Shown: piece by piece, positions 56,836 through 64,000 of the stretch
Layout: every line of letters begins with the position of its first letter
Numbering within the stretch: position 1 is the stretch's first letter
DNA from: Actinomycetota bacterium
GTDB lineage: Bacteria; Actinomycetota; Actinomycetes; Nanopelagicales; Nanopelagicaceae
Direction: 5' to 3'
NCBI GenBank assembly: GCA_016870365.1
Contig: VGBW01000003.1
Coordinates: 62,001 to 126,000, forward strand
DNA length: 64,000 nucleotides
Notes under the pieces: generated by a model
What the model was told of the DNA's origin: nothing
Database searches by the model: none
Seen by the model: only the letters and a program-made list of their open reading frames with translations
Program-made: the position numbers and the translations under genes

Positions 56836-59241
56836 TCACAATCTTACCAGAACTAACTTCTTGGAGATCGAGGTAACCGCGTAGCGGACCTTATTAATTG
56901 TGACAATGGCGCCATCCTTGACATTATTGAGGGTGGCGCCATTGTTTAACCTAGGCGTTGAGCTATAAGAACCAACCGAACATAGGCGATCTTGGCAACC
57001 AAAGACTAATCCTTTGCTATCTATTAGGAGTGGATAACTAGGTGTTCCATGTTTTTCAGGAGATAACCGACTGGGATAGTCTTCCTCATCAATTATTAGG
57101 TAGCGAACTTCATCAGCGCTAGGTAGACGAAGGCCACTTGCAGCCAGCCAAGCGGCGGCAATTCTATTTCCAGAATTACTTATCGAAACATCATAACCGG
57201 CCATAGCAACACCATTATCAGGGCCATCAAGAGTGCTATATCTCCAATCTTCAGGATAGATGGAATTGCGCTTGGCTAACCTAACTTCTCCTTGGGTAGC
57301 AACATTGCTTGATGAGAGCGTAAGGACTGAGTCATAGAGAACGTAAACACTCTTACCGCTTGCTATCGCACTGAGAGAAAACCCAACGTCTCCTGTGGTT
57401 CTGCCATCACTCTGTCGATCCCCATCGACAATTTCATAGATCCACCCAGTTTTAGTAAGAGCTGCACCGAGGATTATTCCTTGAGATTCATCTCTATAGA
57501 AAACTTGAAGCCCAGCAGGAGTAACTGCGCAAGCATTGGAAACACTTACATCACTTGCAGTTTTTCGCCTAGCGCTCTCTTGATAATTTTGGATATCTTC
57601 GCCATCACCATCAAGGGTCTCATATCGCCATTTCTTTCCATCATAGGAGGCATGGCGCAGATCCTTATTTTCAGTATCGGTGTAGAAAATATGGAGCTTT
57701 TCACTAGTTTTTGTCTCTACGACACAGAGTGAGACCGGCCCCGCTAGATTCCTATCTGACCTGTTACCTGCAGTTGAATTTCCATCGATAATTGAAGTTT
57801 TCCAAGCATTGCCCATCAAGGTTGCAAGTTTTAGATTCCCAGAAATGGCGTCAGAGTATGCAATTACTTGACTCTTCTTAAATGATCCAGATGCAAGGTA
57901 TTTAACATCTGCCTTCTTATCAATTATCTTCACTTTTGATGTGGCCTGAGGGATTACCTCATTACTAGTAACCGCATCAGATTGCCCACGATCGTTCACA
58001 GCTTTAATGGTAAATGAGTAGCTACTTCCATTGGTTAGACCACTTATTTTGGCAGGGCTTGAGGTAAATGTTCGCTCTTGGCCACCAGGGCTAATAGTGA
58101 CGCTATATCCAGTGACCCGGTCAACTCGGCGACAACTAGGCGAGTCAAAAGTCAGCAAGGCATATCTATCGCCGACCAAGGCCCTAACATCAATTGGTTT
58201 TGCAGGAAGGCCTTGGGGTTTATTCTTTGGAGGCTTGAGCAACATGTCTTCGATCATGGCTAGTGCGATACTTCCTGGGGTTCTAAAGACTTCTCCAGAG
58301 TCAAGAACCGGCGTCATTATGGAATTTGCACCAGAGGTTGCAAATGTTGCTTCATCAAGATGGGTGATTGAAGAGCCATCTTCGTAGGGCCTGGGTGTAT
58401 ACAACTTAGGTTTCACGCCATTATTTGCAGCAGTAGCCAAGGGCCCACTCCAATAGAGCGGGGAGGTCATAGCTTTACCTAACTCAACTGAGCGAGCACA
58501 GAAGTCAGTAAATAGACGACCGTCAGGTAGTTGAACGTATGCATCATAAGGAGAGGGTTGTATCAAATAACCGGTGCCGAAGAACTTGTCATATTCGGCA
58601 TTTGAGAGAAACCCAATGCCATGGCCTATCTCATGCAAAACAGTGCTAGATAAGTCATAACTAGATCTTCCAGGATTGCCATCAGTTGCTATATGCCATG
58701 GCGCATTTGAATTAAAGCGCAGAACGATATCTGGCTTTCCTGGAGCCAGATCTTTCTTGGCTAAGCGATCTGCCAATATCGATGGATACCAGAGATCGAT
58801 ATCAGGTGCTCCATCAAAGGCATTGAAGTAATCACCCGGACGAGCCGATCCCAAGACTCCATTTGTATTTGAAGGCCCCCAATGTGCTTCAAGTTCAATA
58901 GGGACCGTTGCCTCAAAATAAGAGGCCCAGATATCGACCGCATATTTGAACGCCACCCTTGCATCCTCTGGCACTCCTACGTATTTAATGTTCCATTTCG
59001 AGCGAGGTGGACCAACTTCAGCCCTTTGTGCCCTCGGCGAAGAATTTAGGTTTGTATTTTCCCCTGAGCCAAATAAGTGGCCCCACTTAGTTGCAGGGAT
59101 GGTCTTAAAACCGAGCGCTGGGGCTGAAACTGGAGTTAGAAGAGAGAGAGAAAGTGAGAAAGTCACTACAAGGGCGCCAATCATCAAGGCCCTTTGCTTC
59201 ATAAGCGCAAATGCTAGTGGTCTGGAAGGATGGGGGGTCAT
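56836..59241 (-). CDS. Secreted zinc metalloprotease with Fn3 and a repeated C-terminal domain
   Basis: 801 residues. A signal peptide lies at 14-44 (KQRALMIGALVVTFSLSLSL, then APALG). The zinc motif HEIGHGIGF is at 203-211; the metzincin third ligand at the eleventh position is serine, and the histidine of THLDE (293-297) may replace it. IMTP (308-311) looks like a Met-turn. A fibronectin type III domain spans about 346-432. Residues 440-700 repeat a pattern of W-x-Y/T...DG four times (about 480, 538, 600, 666), suggesting a propeller-like binding domain. An ATG at 59202 is an alternative start; the chosen one has AAGGA 11 bases upstream. Confidence 0.8.
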   Translation of the reverse strand: MTPHPSRPLAFALMKQRALMIGALVVTFSLSLSLLTPVSAPALGFKTIPATKWGHLFGSGENTNLNSSPRAQRAEVGPPRSKWNIKYVGVPEDARVAFKYAVDIWASYFEATVPIELEAHWGPSNTNGVLGSARPGDYFNAFDGAPDIDLWYPSILADRLAKKDLAPGKPDIVLRFNSNAPWHIATDGNPGRSSYDLSSTVLHEIGHGIGFLSNAEYDKFFGTGYLIQPSPYDAYVQLPDGRLFTDFCARSVELGKAMTSPLYWSGPLATAANNGVKPKLYTPRPYEDGSSITHLDEATFATSGANSIMTPVLDSGEVFRTPGSIALAMIEDMLLKPPKNKPQGLPAKPIDVRALVGDRYALLTFDSPSCRRVDRVTGYSVTISPGGQERTFTSSPAKISGLTNGSSYSFTIKAVNDRGQSDAVTSNEVIPQATSKVKIIDKKADVKYLASGSFKKSQVIAYSDAISGNLKLATLMGNAWKTSIIDGNSTAGNRSDRNLAGPVSLCVVETKTSEKLHIFYTDTENKDLRHASYDGKKWRYETLDGDGEDIQNYQESARRKTASDVSVSNACAVTPAGLQVFYRDESQGIILGAALTKTGWIYEIVDGDRQSDGRTTGDVGFSLSAIASGKSVYVLYDSVLTLSSSNVATQGEVRLAKRNSIYPEDWRYSTLDGPDNGVAMAGYDVSISNSGNRIAAAWLAASGLRLPSADEVRYLIIDEEDYPSRLSPEKHGTPSYPLLIDSKGLVFGCQDRLCSVGSYSSTPRLNNGATLNNVKDGAIVTINKVRYAVTSISKKLVLVRL

Positions 59242-59557
59242 GGACTCAGTAATCCTTAAGGATGCCTATCTTCGTGCAGCAAGAGAGCGTCCTTCCCTTG
59301 GGATCGATACTGGGCAGAGAGTCGAGGTCACAATAGATGAAGCAAGAACTGAGTTAGCAAGGGTTATGAGTCGAATACTCCATAGCCTCTTTGAAGATAG
59401 ATACGGACCCCTTGTCGGATCGCTTAGCGAACCAACAATCACCGAGATTCTGAAGGGTTTTGAAGCAAATCTATCTAGGAGCAAGGCAGATGTAACCCTG
59501 GTTGCTCAAGAACTTCTTGATCGTATTCTGCCGCCTACATCAAAGAAGAGAAGATAG
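59240..59557 (+). CDS. Hypothetical protein, 105 residues
   Basis: Not recognised. ATG at 59240 after a GGAAGGA/GGGGGG stretch. The protein starts MDSVILKDAYLRAARERP and is mostly helical, soluble and ends in a basic KKRR tail; a central LSEPTITEILKGFEANLSRS could be a helix pair. It diverges from the metalloprotease gene, and the two start codons overlap. The codon pattern is like that of its neighbours, and the frame is cleanly open. Confidence 0.6.
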   Translation: MDSVILKDAYLRAARERPSLGIDTGQRVEVTIDEARTELARVMSRILHSLFEDRYGPLVGSLSEPTITEILKGFEANLSRSKADVTLVAQELLDRILPPTSKKRR

Positions 59558-59561
59558 CGGA

Positions 59562-60312
59562 TTACTTCCTTGCCTCTTGAGTAGTCGGATGAATCATGTA
59601 GAGAGGTAGGTGTTTTACTTTTCTACTTTTTTGCTCTTGAATTCTAACTTGGCATAACTCAGCTAGTTTTTCATAAGATGGCTTACTCAATAGCTTTGTC
59701 AATTCTGTTTTATGGGAAGCATGAACTGGCCCGGCACCATTTCTTGCCTCGCCATTTGAGGAGCAGCACCAATTCGTATCAGCCCCTCCTTCGTCCCAAG
59801 CTTCACGCGCATGTTCACCAATAACAATCACTCCATAATTCTTTATCGCCAATATTTCTACTCGCCCAAGATCCGCGAAGTCGTAACTGCCAGCAACTGT
59901 CTGGCTTCGTCGCAACAAAGTGCTTACCTTCAATGTTTGTAAGATGCTGAAGAGCACAACCAAAGGATTCTTGACTGAAATCAGATTCATTAAAGAAGAT
60001 ACAGGTCTTATTGACTCTTCTTGTTCTCTCGGTCCTTGTCTAAGCTTAGCTCTGTGATATTGACTTGCCGTTCTTTCTTGCTACATCAACATTTTGCCAT
60101 AGATTTTTAGGAAGACGCTTAGTGGCAGAGGCAACACGCGCCTCATCTGCCTTGTCATGATAGGAAGCACTTTCGCTGTGCCAACCGTACTCTGCTAGGT
60201 CTTTACCAATGCCCTTGCAGCCTTCTCCAAATGTGCAGTTCCAATAGGGAGTTAGCCAAATCAGGTCGCACCTGAAAATCTCATTTGGGTTTTCTGGGCT
60301 TGAAAACTCCAC
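59562..60312 (-). pseudogene. Broken gene of an uncharacterised cysteine/tryptophan-rich actinobacterial family
   Basis: Consecutive fragments of one protein lie in three frames. Frame A from a GTG at 60312 gives FRCDLIWLTPYWNCTFGEGC...RLPKNLWQN, then stops TAA (60048-60046) and TAG (60042-60040). A neighbouring frame bridges the stops with VNITELSLDKDRENK. Frame A resumes at about 60030 with TRRVNKTCIFFNESDFSQ and PDSCWQLRLR. A third frame gives AREAWDEGGADTNWCC and SYEKLAELC, ending at 59562. From memory the order matches actinobacterial proteins of about 250 residues with WTCIFG-x-GC, GACIFLN-like and DLDWYC-like motifs. The family function is unknown. Sequencing error is possible. Confidence 0.65.
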
Positions 60313-60376
60313 TCATTCACGAGTGAAGTTAGGGGGACCTGACGCAGGTGCAAAGCGTAGAGGTAATCTTGCCTCT

Positions 60377-60649
60377 ATGGTTATTCCACTCAATTCAAAT
60401 AAAGAGCCACTAGTTCAAATCTATTCCAGGCAGAATTGTCATTTCTGCCAAGAAGCTGAAGGTGTAGTTAGGCAAGTACTCCAAGATTTAGACTTTAGAT
60501 TAGAGATAATTTATGTCGATGGCGATAAAGAGCTAGAAGGACTATATGGCGAAGAAGTGCCCGTCACCATGATTAATGGCACAAAGCATGATTATTTTAG
60601 AGTTGATAAGAAGCGATTCAGCGAGGCAATACTTCGTCAGCATCAATGA
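60377..60649 (+). CDS. Glutaredoxin-like (DUF836) protein
   Basis: 90 residues from an ATG at 60377, which follows an AGAGG site; a GTG at 60323 is less likely. The active site is CHFC in IYSRQNCHFCQEAE, and EEVPVTMING holds the cis-proline. A small cytoplasmic thiol oxidoreductase. Its last 32 bases overlap the convergent XPB helicase gene. Confidence 0.85.
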   Translation: MVIPLNSNKEPLVQIYSRQNCHFCQEAEGVVRQVLQDLDFRLEIIYVDGDKELEGLYGEEVPVTMINGTKHDYFRVDKKRFSEAILRQHQ

Positions 60650-62261
60650 TTCTGTAGGAATACCCTTGCTCGGTTAGGAACCTCTGTCTATTTTGCGCGA
60701 AATCCTGGTCAATAGTGTCCCGGGCTACTAACGAGTAGAAACGCGCTCCACCACCGTCAGATTTTGGTCTTAGTATCCTGCCTAAACGCTGGGCCTCCTC
60801 TTGTCGGGAGCCAAAAGTGCCTGAGACTTGTATGGCAATTGAGGCTTCAGGCAAATCGATGGAGAAGTTGGCGACCTTTGATACCACCAAGCACTTGATC
60901 TCACCGATTCGAAATTTGGCATACAACTCCTCGCGCTCTCTTACTGGAGTATCACCTTTAATTATCGGCACAGCAAGTTCTGCCGCGATTTCATCGATTT
61001 GTGAGATGTATTGACCGATGATCAAAACCTGATCATCTTCATGCTGTTTGGCTAGAGCTAAGACTACATTTTTCTTAGTTGCCGTTGTTGAACAGGTACG
61101 ATACTTATCTTCCTGCTCAGCTGTGGCATAGGTTAGTCGCTCATGATCGGTTAGAGTAACTCTCACCTCTACACAATCTGCCGGTGCTATATAGCCCTGT
61201 GCTTCAATCTCTTTCCAAGGAATATCAAATCTCTTTGGCCCAATCAGTGAGAAGACCTCACCCTCCATTCCATCTTCGCGCACTAGCGTGGCAGTAAGTC
61301 CTAATCGACGACGGGATTGGATATCTGCGGTGAATCTAAATATGGGAGCAGGAAGAAGGTGGACCTCGTCATAAATGATCAATCCCCAGTCATGGGAATC
61401 AAAGAGGTCCAAATGAGCATAAACACCCTTTTTTCTCGTGGTCATTACTTGGTAGGTGGCAATAGTTACAGGGCGAATCTCCTTCTTTGCTCCAGAGTAT
61501 TCGCCAATCTCATCTTCATTTAGTGAAGTGCGCTTTATTAGTTCATAACGCCACTGCCTAGCCGCAACAGTATTGGTTACCAGAATTAAGGTTGTGGCTT
61601 GGGCATGAGCCATCGCAGCTACTCCCACGAGAGTTTTCCCGGCGCCACAAGGGAGGACAACTACACCAGAGCCTCCATGCCAGAATCCTTCGGCAGCAAG
61701 TCTTTGATACTCGCGTAGTTTCCAACCGTCTTCATTGAGTGAAATTGCGTGGGCCTGCCCATCAACATAACCTGCAAAATCCTCAGCTGGCCAACCTAAG
61801 CGAAGCAAAGCTTGCTTTAGGTGTCCTCGCTGGCTGGGATGGACGGTTACTGTCTCATCATCGACTTTTGATCCAAGAAGTGGCGCCACTTTCTTTGCTC
61901 GCATGACTTCAGTCAGTACTGCAACATCAGTTGAGATTAGAACTAGACCATGGACAGGATGAGACTCAATTCTTAGCCGGCCGTATCGCCCCATGACTTC
62001 TGCAATATCAAGCAGTAAGGCATGCGCAATTGCGTATCTTGAGTATTTAAGCAGGGTGTCAATGATTTGTTCAGCATCGTGTCCAGATGCCCTTGCATTC
62101 CATAGACCGAGTGAGGTCAGGCGATAGGTGTGGATGTGCTCGGGGGATTTCTCAAGCTCTGCAAAGGGAGCTATCGCTTGGCGACATTCGGCAGATAATG
62201 GATGGTCTATATCTAAAAGGAGCGTCTTGTCGCTCTGAACAATCAAGGGGCCTTGAGTCAT
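60618..62261 (-). CDS. XPB/Rad25-family DNA helicase
   Basis: 547 residues. An N-terminal damage-recognition region with a REYQ motif (LREYQRLAAEG) precedes a superfamily 2 helicase. Walker A is PCGAGKT (204-210), the DEVH box is IIYDEVHLLP, then GLTATLVREDG (motif III) and QRLGRILRPK (motif VI). A homologue in mycobacteria (Rv0861c) unwinds DNA 3'-5'. It overlaps the upstream M20 gene by four bases. Confidence 0.94.
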   Translation of the reverse strand: MTQGPLIVQSDKTLLLDIDHPLSAECRQAIAPFAELEKSPEHIHTYRLTSLGLWNARASGHDAEQIIDTLLKYSRYAIAHALLLDIAEVMGRYGRLRIESHPVHGLVLISTDVAVLTEVMRAKKVAPLLGSKVDDETVTVHPSQRGHLKQALLRLGWPAEDFAGYVDGQAHAISLNEDGWKLREYQRLAAEGFWHGGSGVVVLPCGAGKTLVGVAAMAHAQATTLILVTNTVAARQWRYELIKRTSLNEDEIGEYSGAKKEIRPVTIATYQVMTTRKKGVYAHLDLFDSHDWGLIIYDEVHLLPAPIFRFTADIQSRRRLGLTATLVREDGMEGEVFSLIGPKRFDIPWKEIEAQGYIAPADCVEVRVTLTDHERLTYATAEQEDKYRTCSTTATKKNVVLALAKQHEDDQVLIIGQYISQIDEIAAELAVPIIKGDTPVREREELYAKFRIGEIKCLVVSKVANFSIDLPEASIAIQVSGTFGSRQEEAQRLGRILRPKSDGGGARFYSLVARDTIDQDFAQNRQRFLTEQGYSYRIIDADEVLPR

Positions 62262-63328
62262 AGAAGGATTTCTCTTGCAAGTGCGGCAATGAGATTTGAG
62301 CGTGGCTCAAGATGAGAGACCAGTATATGTTCATCATTGGCATGCGCTCCGCCGCCAAGCGCTCCCAGTCCATCAAGAACTTTGGTGTGGATGGCTGCGA
62401 GATTGCCATCGCTTGCCCCACCAACGCTGGCTGAGCCCAGGGGCGCCATTGCTAGCTTCAAAGCTACTTTCTCAGCAAGCTCGTAAAGATCTTTTGTTGC
62501 AGAAATTTCTAATGGAGGGCGATTGATTCCTCCGCTAATTTCAATTCTGGCATCTTGATGTTCAGGCTTTAGGCTTCTAATTGCTTCTTCTACTCGTTTC
62601 ATTTCAGCTAAGGTAAAAGATCTAGAGTCGACGTCAAGGCTTGCTAGAGCAGGAACAGTATTGGTGGTGCTTCCTGAAGCCATGACAGTTGGGACAACGC
62701 TAGTTCCTAGATTCTTGTTCTCTAGAGCAATTAGTCTGCTCACAATTCTAGAGATCTCAACAGTTGCATTAACGCCCTTCTCTGGTTCAAGGCCAGCATG
62801 AGCAGCTCTGCCATGGATAGTTATTTTGTACATAGAGGTGCCCTTGCGACTAATCTTTAGCTTTCCATCAAGGGATGCTTCCATCACTAATACCGCTTTA
62901 GCCTTCTTGCTTACCTCTTCAATAAGTTTGCGAGAGGTCTCAGAGCCGGTCTCTTCATCCGTTGTCGCAATGAGTGCAACGCGGCCTAGATCGAGGTCAC
63001 GCATGGCATAGAGGGCTTGAATAAATCCAGATTTCATATCAAAGATTCCCGGACCAGATGCCAGATCACCTTCAACTCTCCATAATGGGATAAATGAACC
63101 AATTGGCCAAACCGTATCTAGATGAGTGAGCAAAACTACCTCTGGGTCTTTACTGCCAAGCCAATAGACCGGTCTTCCTGCTTCTTGGATTATCTCTGCA
63201 CTGTTGCCAATTAGCCTTGAGGTAATTTGATTTGCAACCTCTAAAACTTTGGCACAGGCAGCAAGATCACTACTTGGGCTTTCGCATTCAACTAGTGCTT
63301 GTAGGTCTTTTAGCATCTGGTCTCTCAT
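62258..63328 (-). CDS. M20 family metallopeptidase
   Basis: 356 residues. Zinc ligands lie in VVLLTHLDTVWP, GPGIFDMKSG and IATTDEETGSE. A dimerisation domain (about 165-275, GRAAHAGLEPEKGVNATVEIS) interrupts the catalytic domain. It is similar to carboxypeptidase G2-type and glutamate carboxypeptidases; the substrate is unknown. It lies between the XPB helicase and its partner gene and overlaps the former by four bases, so it is probably cotranscribed. Confidence 0.9.
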   Translation of the reverse strand: MRDQMLKDLQALVECESPSSDLAACAKVLEVANQITSRLIGNSAEIIQEAGRPVYWLGSKDPEVVLLTHLDTVWPIGSFIPLWRVEGDLASGPGIFDMKSGFIQALYAMRDLDLGRVALIATTDEETGSETSRKLIEEVSKKAKAVLVMEASLDGKLKISRKGTSMYKITIHGRAAHAGLEPEKGVNATVEISRIVSRLIALENKNLGTSVVPTVMASGSTTNTVPALASLDVDSRSFTLAEMKRVEEAIRSLKPEHQDARIEISGGINRPPLEISATKDLYELAEKVALKLAMAPLGSASVGGASDGNLAAIHTKVLDGLGALGGGAHANDEHILVSHLEPRSNLIAALAREILL

Positions 63329-63353
63329 AGGTGAAGTCTGCCGTAATCGCTAC

Positions 63354-64000
63354 TCACGCTGTGGTGACCCCCGTAATTCGGGATATTTTGAAAGGGGTCA
63401 TGGCGTTGGTTGCATGATCTCTAGCCACCAAAGTTCCAAGAGATATCGAAAGAGGGTCAATGATCCGAAGTGAGACCCCACCGTTGGTATCGGCATAGCC
63501 AATTCGTAATGAAACACCCTTTCCTAGATATTCATTGAGTAAATCCATGGTTTCATTAGCGGTGCTTCTTGGCATCTGACCCGCAGGGCGCTTCTCAGCT
63601 GCTCGTTCGCCAGTTCTTAAGGTTCTAATGGCAACACTCAATATTGCAGATGAGGGCTTGCTTAACTCTCCAATTACTCGTGGTGGCTTAGCTCTTGACG
63701 TAGAGCGATTAGCAACCGGCATATTTATCACGCCCCCCTTGGCATTTTCTCCAGCAGGAAAATAACCCGCACCTCTTAGTTCCTCCATTAATTCCCCGCT
63801 ATCGCTATCGCATATCAATATCTCCGGAGCAATTTGTCGGAACGATAGGTGAGATAACTTCTTATCTGCGGTCAGTGCAGCAATCAAACCCTGGTCTTCG
63901 CAGCGTAGATAAGTATTGGCATAACCAACCCTAAGTCTTCCATGTTTCTTTGCTACATCACTGATCAGATACTCCAGAGGTTGTGGGATTACACTCTTTG
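63354..64000 (-). CDS. XPB-associated helicase-C-domain protein (5' end outside window)
   Basis: The frame is open from the window edge to a stop at 63354-63356, giving 215 codons of the C-terminal part. QPLEYLISDVAKKHGRLRVG and TYLRCEDQGLIAALTADKKL match the Helicase_C_3 (XPB N-terminal-like) domain. The final 60 residues (GKGVSLRIGYADTNGGVSLR) look like a WYL-type strand region. In mycobacteria the homologue (Rv0862c) is adjacent to the XPB gene. Confidence 0.85.
   Translation of the reverse strand, partial: KSVIPQPLEYLISDVAKKHGRLRVGYANTYLRCEDQGLIAALTADKKLSHLSFRQIAPEILICDSDSGELMEELRGAGYFPAGENAKGGVINMPVANRSTSRAKPPRVIGELSKPSSAILSVAIRTLRTGERAAEKRPAGQMPRSTANETMDLLNEYLGKGVSLRIGYADTNGGVSLRIIDPLSISLGTLVARDHATNAMTPFKISRITGVTTA

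Noticed and set aside
59562-59990. A separate 142-residue gene
   Set aside because: Its first 40 codons overlap, in another frame, a segment that fits the same family better (TCIFFNESDF...CWQLRL); it is the 3' part of the broken gene.
60046-60312. A separate 88-residue gene
   Set aside because: The family similarity continues beyond its stop, so it is the 5' part of the broken gene.

Overview
The window is about 64 kb around the replication origin of an actinobacterium. The order gyrA-gyrB-dciA(DUF721)-recF-dnaN-dnaA / rpmH-rnpA-yidD-yidC-khpB-rsmG-parA-parB is the standard origin layout. The blocks parB...cwlM-trxA-trxB-murJ-DUF6049-nudix-pcnA and DUF5318-ponA-GT87-rpsF-ssb-rpsR-rplI-dnaB follow, from memory, the gene order of Mycobacterium tuberculosis Rv3907c-Rv3924c and Rv0049-Rv0058. 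HspR, bS22, a CwlM homologue and an MFS-thymidylate kinase fusion also point to Actinobacteria. The DNA looks A+T-richer than most of that phylum, intergenic gaps are tiny, and nearly all convergent pairs overlap. This suggests a streamlined freshwater lineage such as the acI group (Nanopelagicales); that placement is an inference, not proof.

Layout. 1-8312 (minus): gyrA (cut by the window edge), gyrB, dciA, recF, dnaN, dnaA. 6561-6881 and 8313-9000 are the two non-coding origin segments, both with DnaA boxes. 9001-13593 (plus): rpmH to parB, with two parS sites inside the first codons of rsmG and parA. 13590-20609 (minus): an aminotransferase, a CwlM-like protein, thioredoxin and its reductase, MurJ, a DUF6049-like protein and a Nudix hydrolase. 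20674-30565: pcnA, an MFS protein on the opposite strand, DUF5318, ponA, a GT87-like protein, rpsF-ssb-rpsR-rplI, a terminator, four DnaA-box-like repeats, then dnaB. 30562-33829 (minus): carbonic anhydrase, EamA exporter, acyl-CoA dehydrogenase. 33872-36045: tRNA-Gly, dcd, lemA-like, htpX-like. 36031-41784 (minus): sulfate activation (cysD, cysNC, TauE-like) and a two-component system. 42020-46135 (plus): dnaK-grpE-dnaJ-hspR behind a HAIR-like operator, then pyrE. 46116-46760: a DedA protein. 46914-56833 (plus): hppA, topA, MFS-tmk, holB, a glyoxalase-like protein, tRNA-Thr, proC and the 32-residue bS22 gene. 56836-60649: a secreted metalloprotease, a small unknown gene, a broken gene and a glutaredoxin-like gene. 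60618-64000 (minus): an XPB helicase, an M20 peptidase and the edge-truncated XPB partner.

How it fits together. DnaA, the sliding clamp, DciA, DnaB, SSB, HolB, TopA and gyrase cover replication start and elongation. ParABS handles origin segregation. YidC/YidD/RnpA/RpmH serve translation and membrane insertion. PonA, MurJ and the CwlM-like protein serve the cell wall. The most notable readings are the repeat cluster before dnaB, parS sites embedded in two start regions, a possible DnaA-trio in the dnaA-dnaN gap, a CwlM homologue whose amidase zinc site is gone, a gene broken over three frames at 59562-60312, and a secreted metalloprotease with a repeated C-terminal half.
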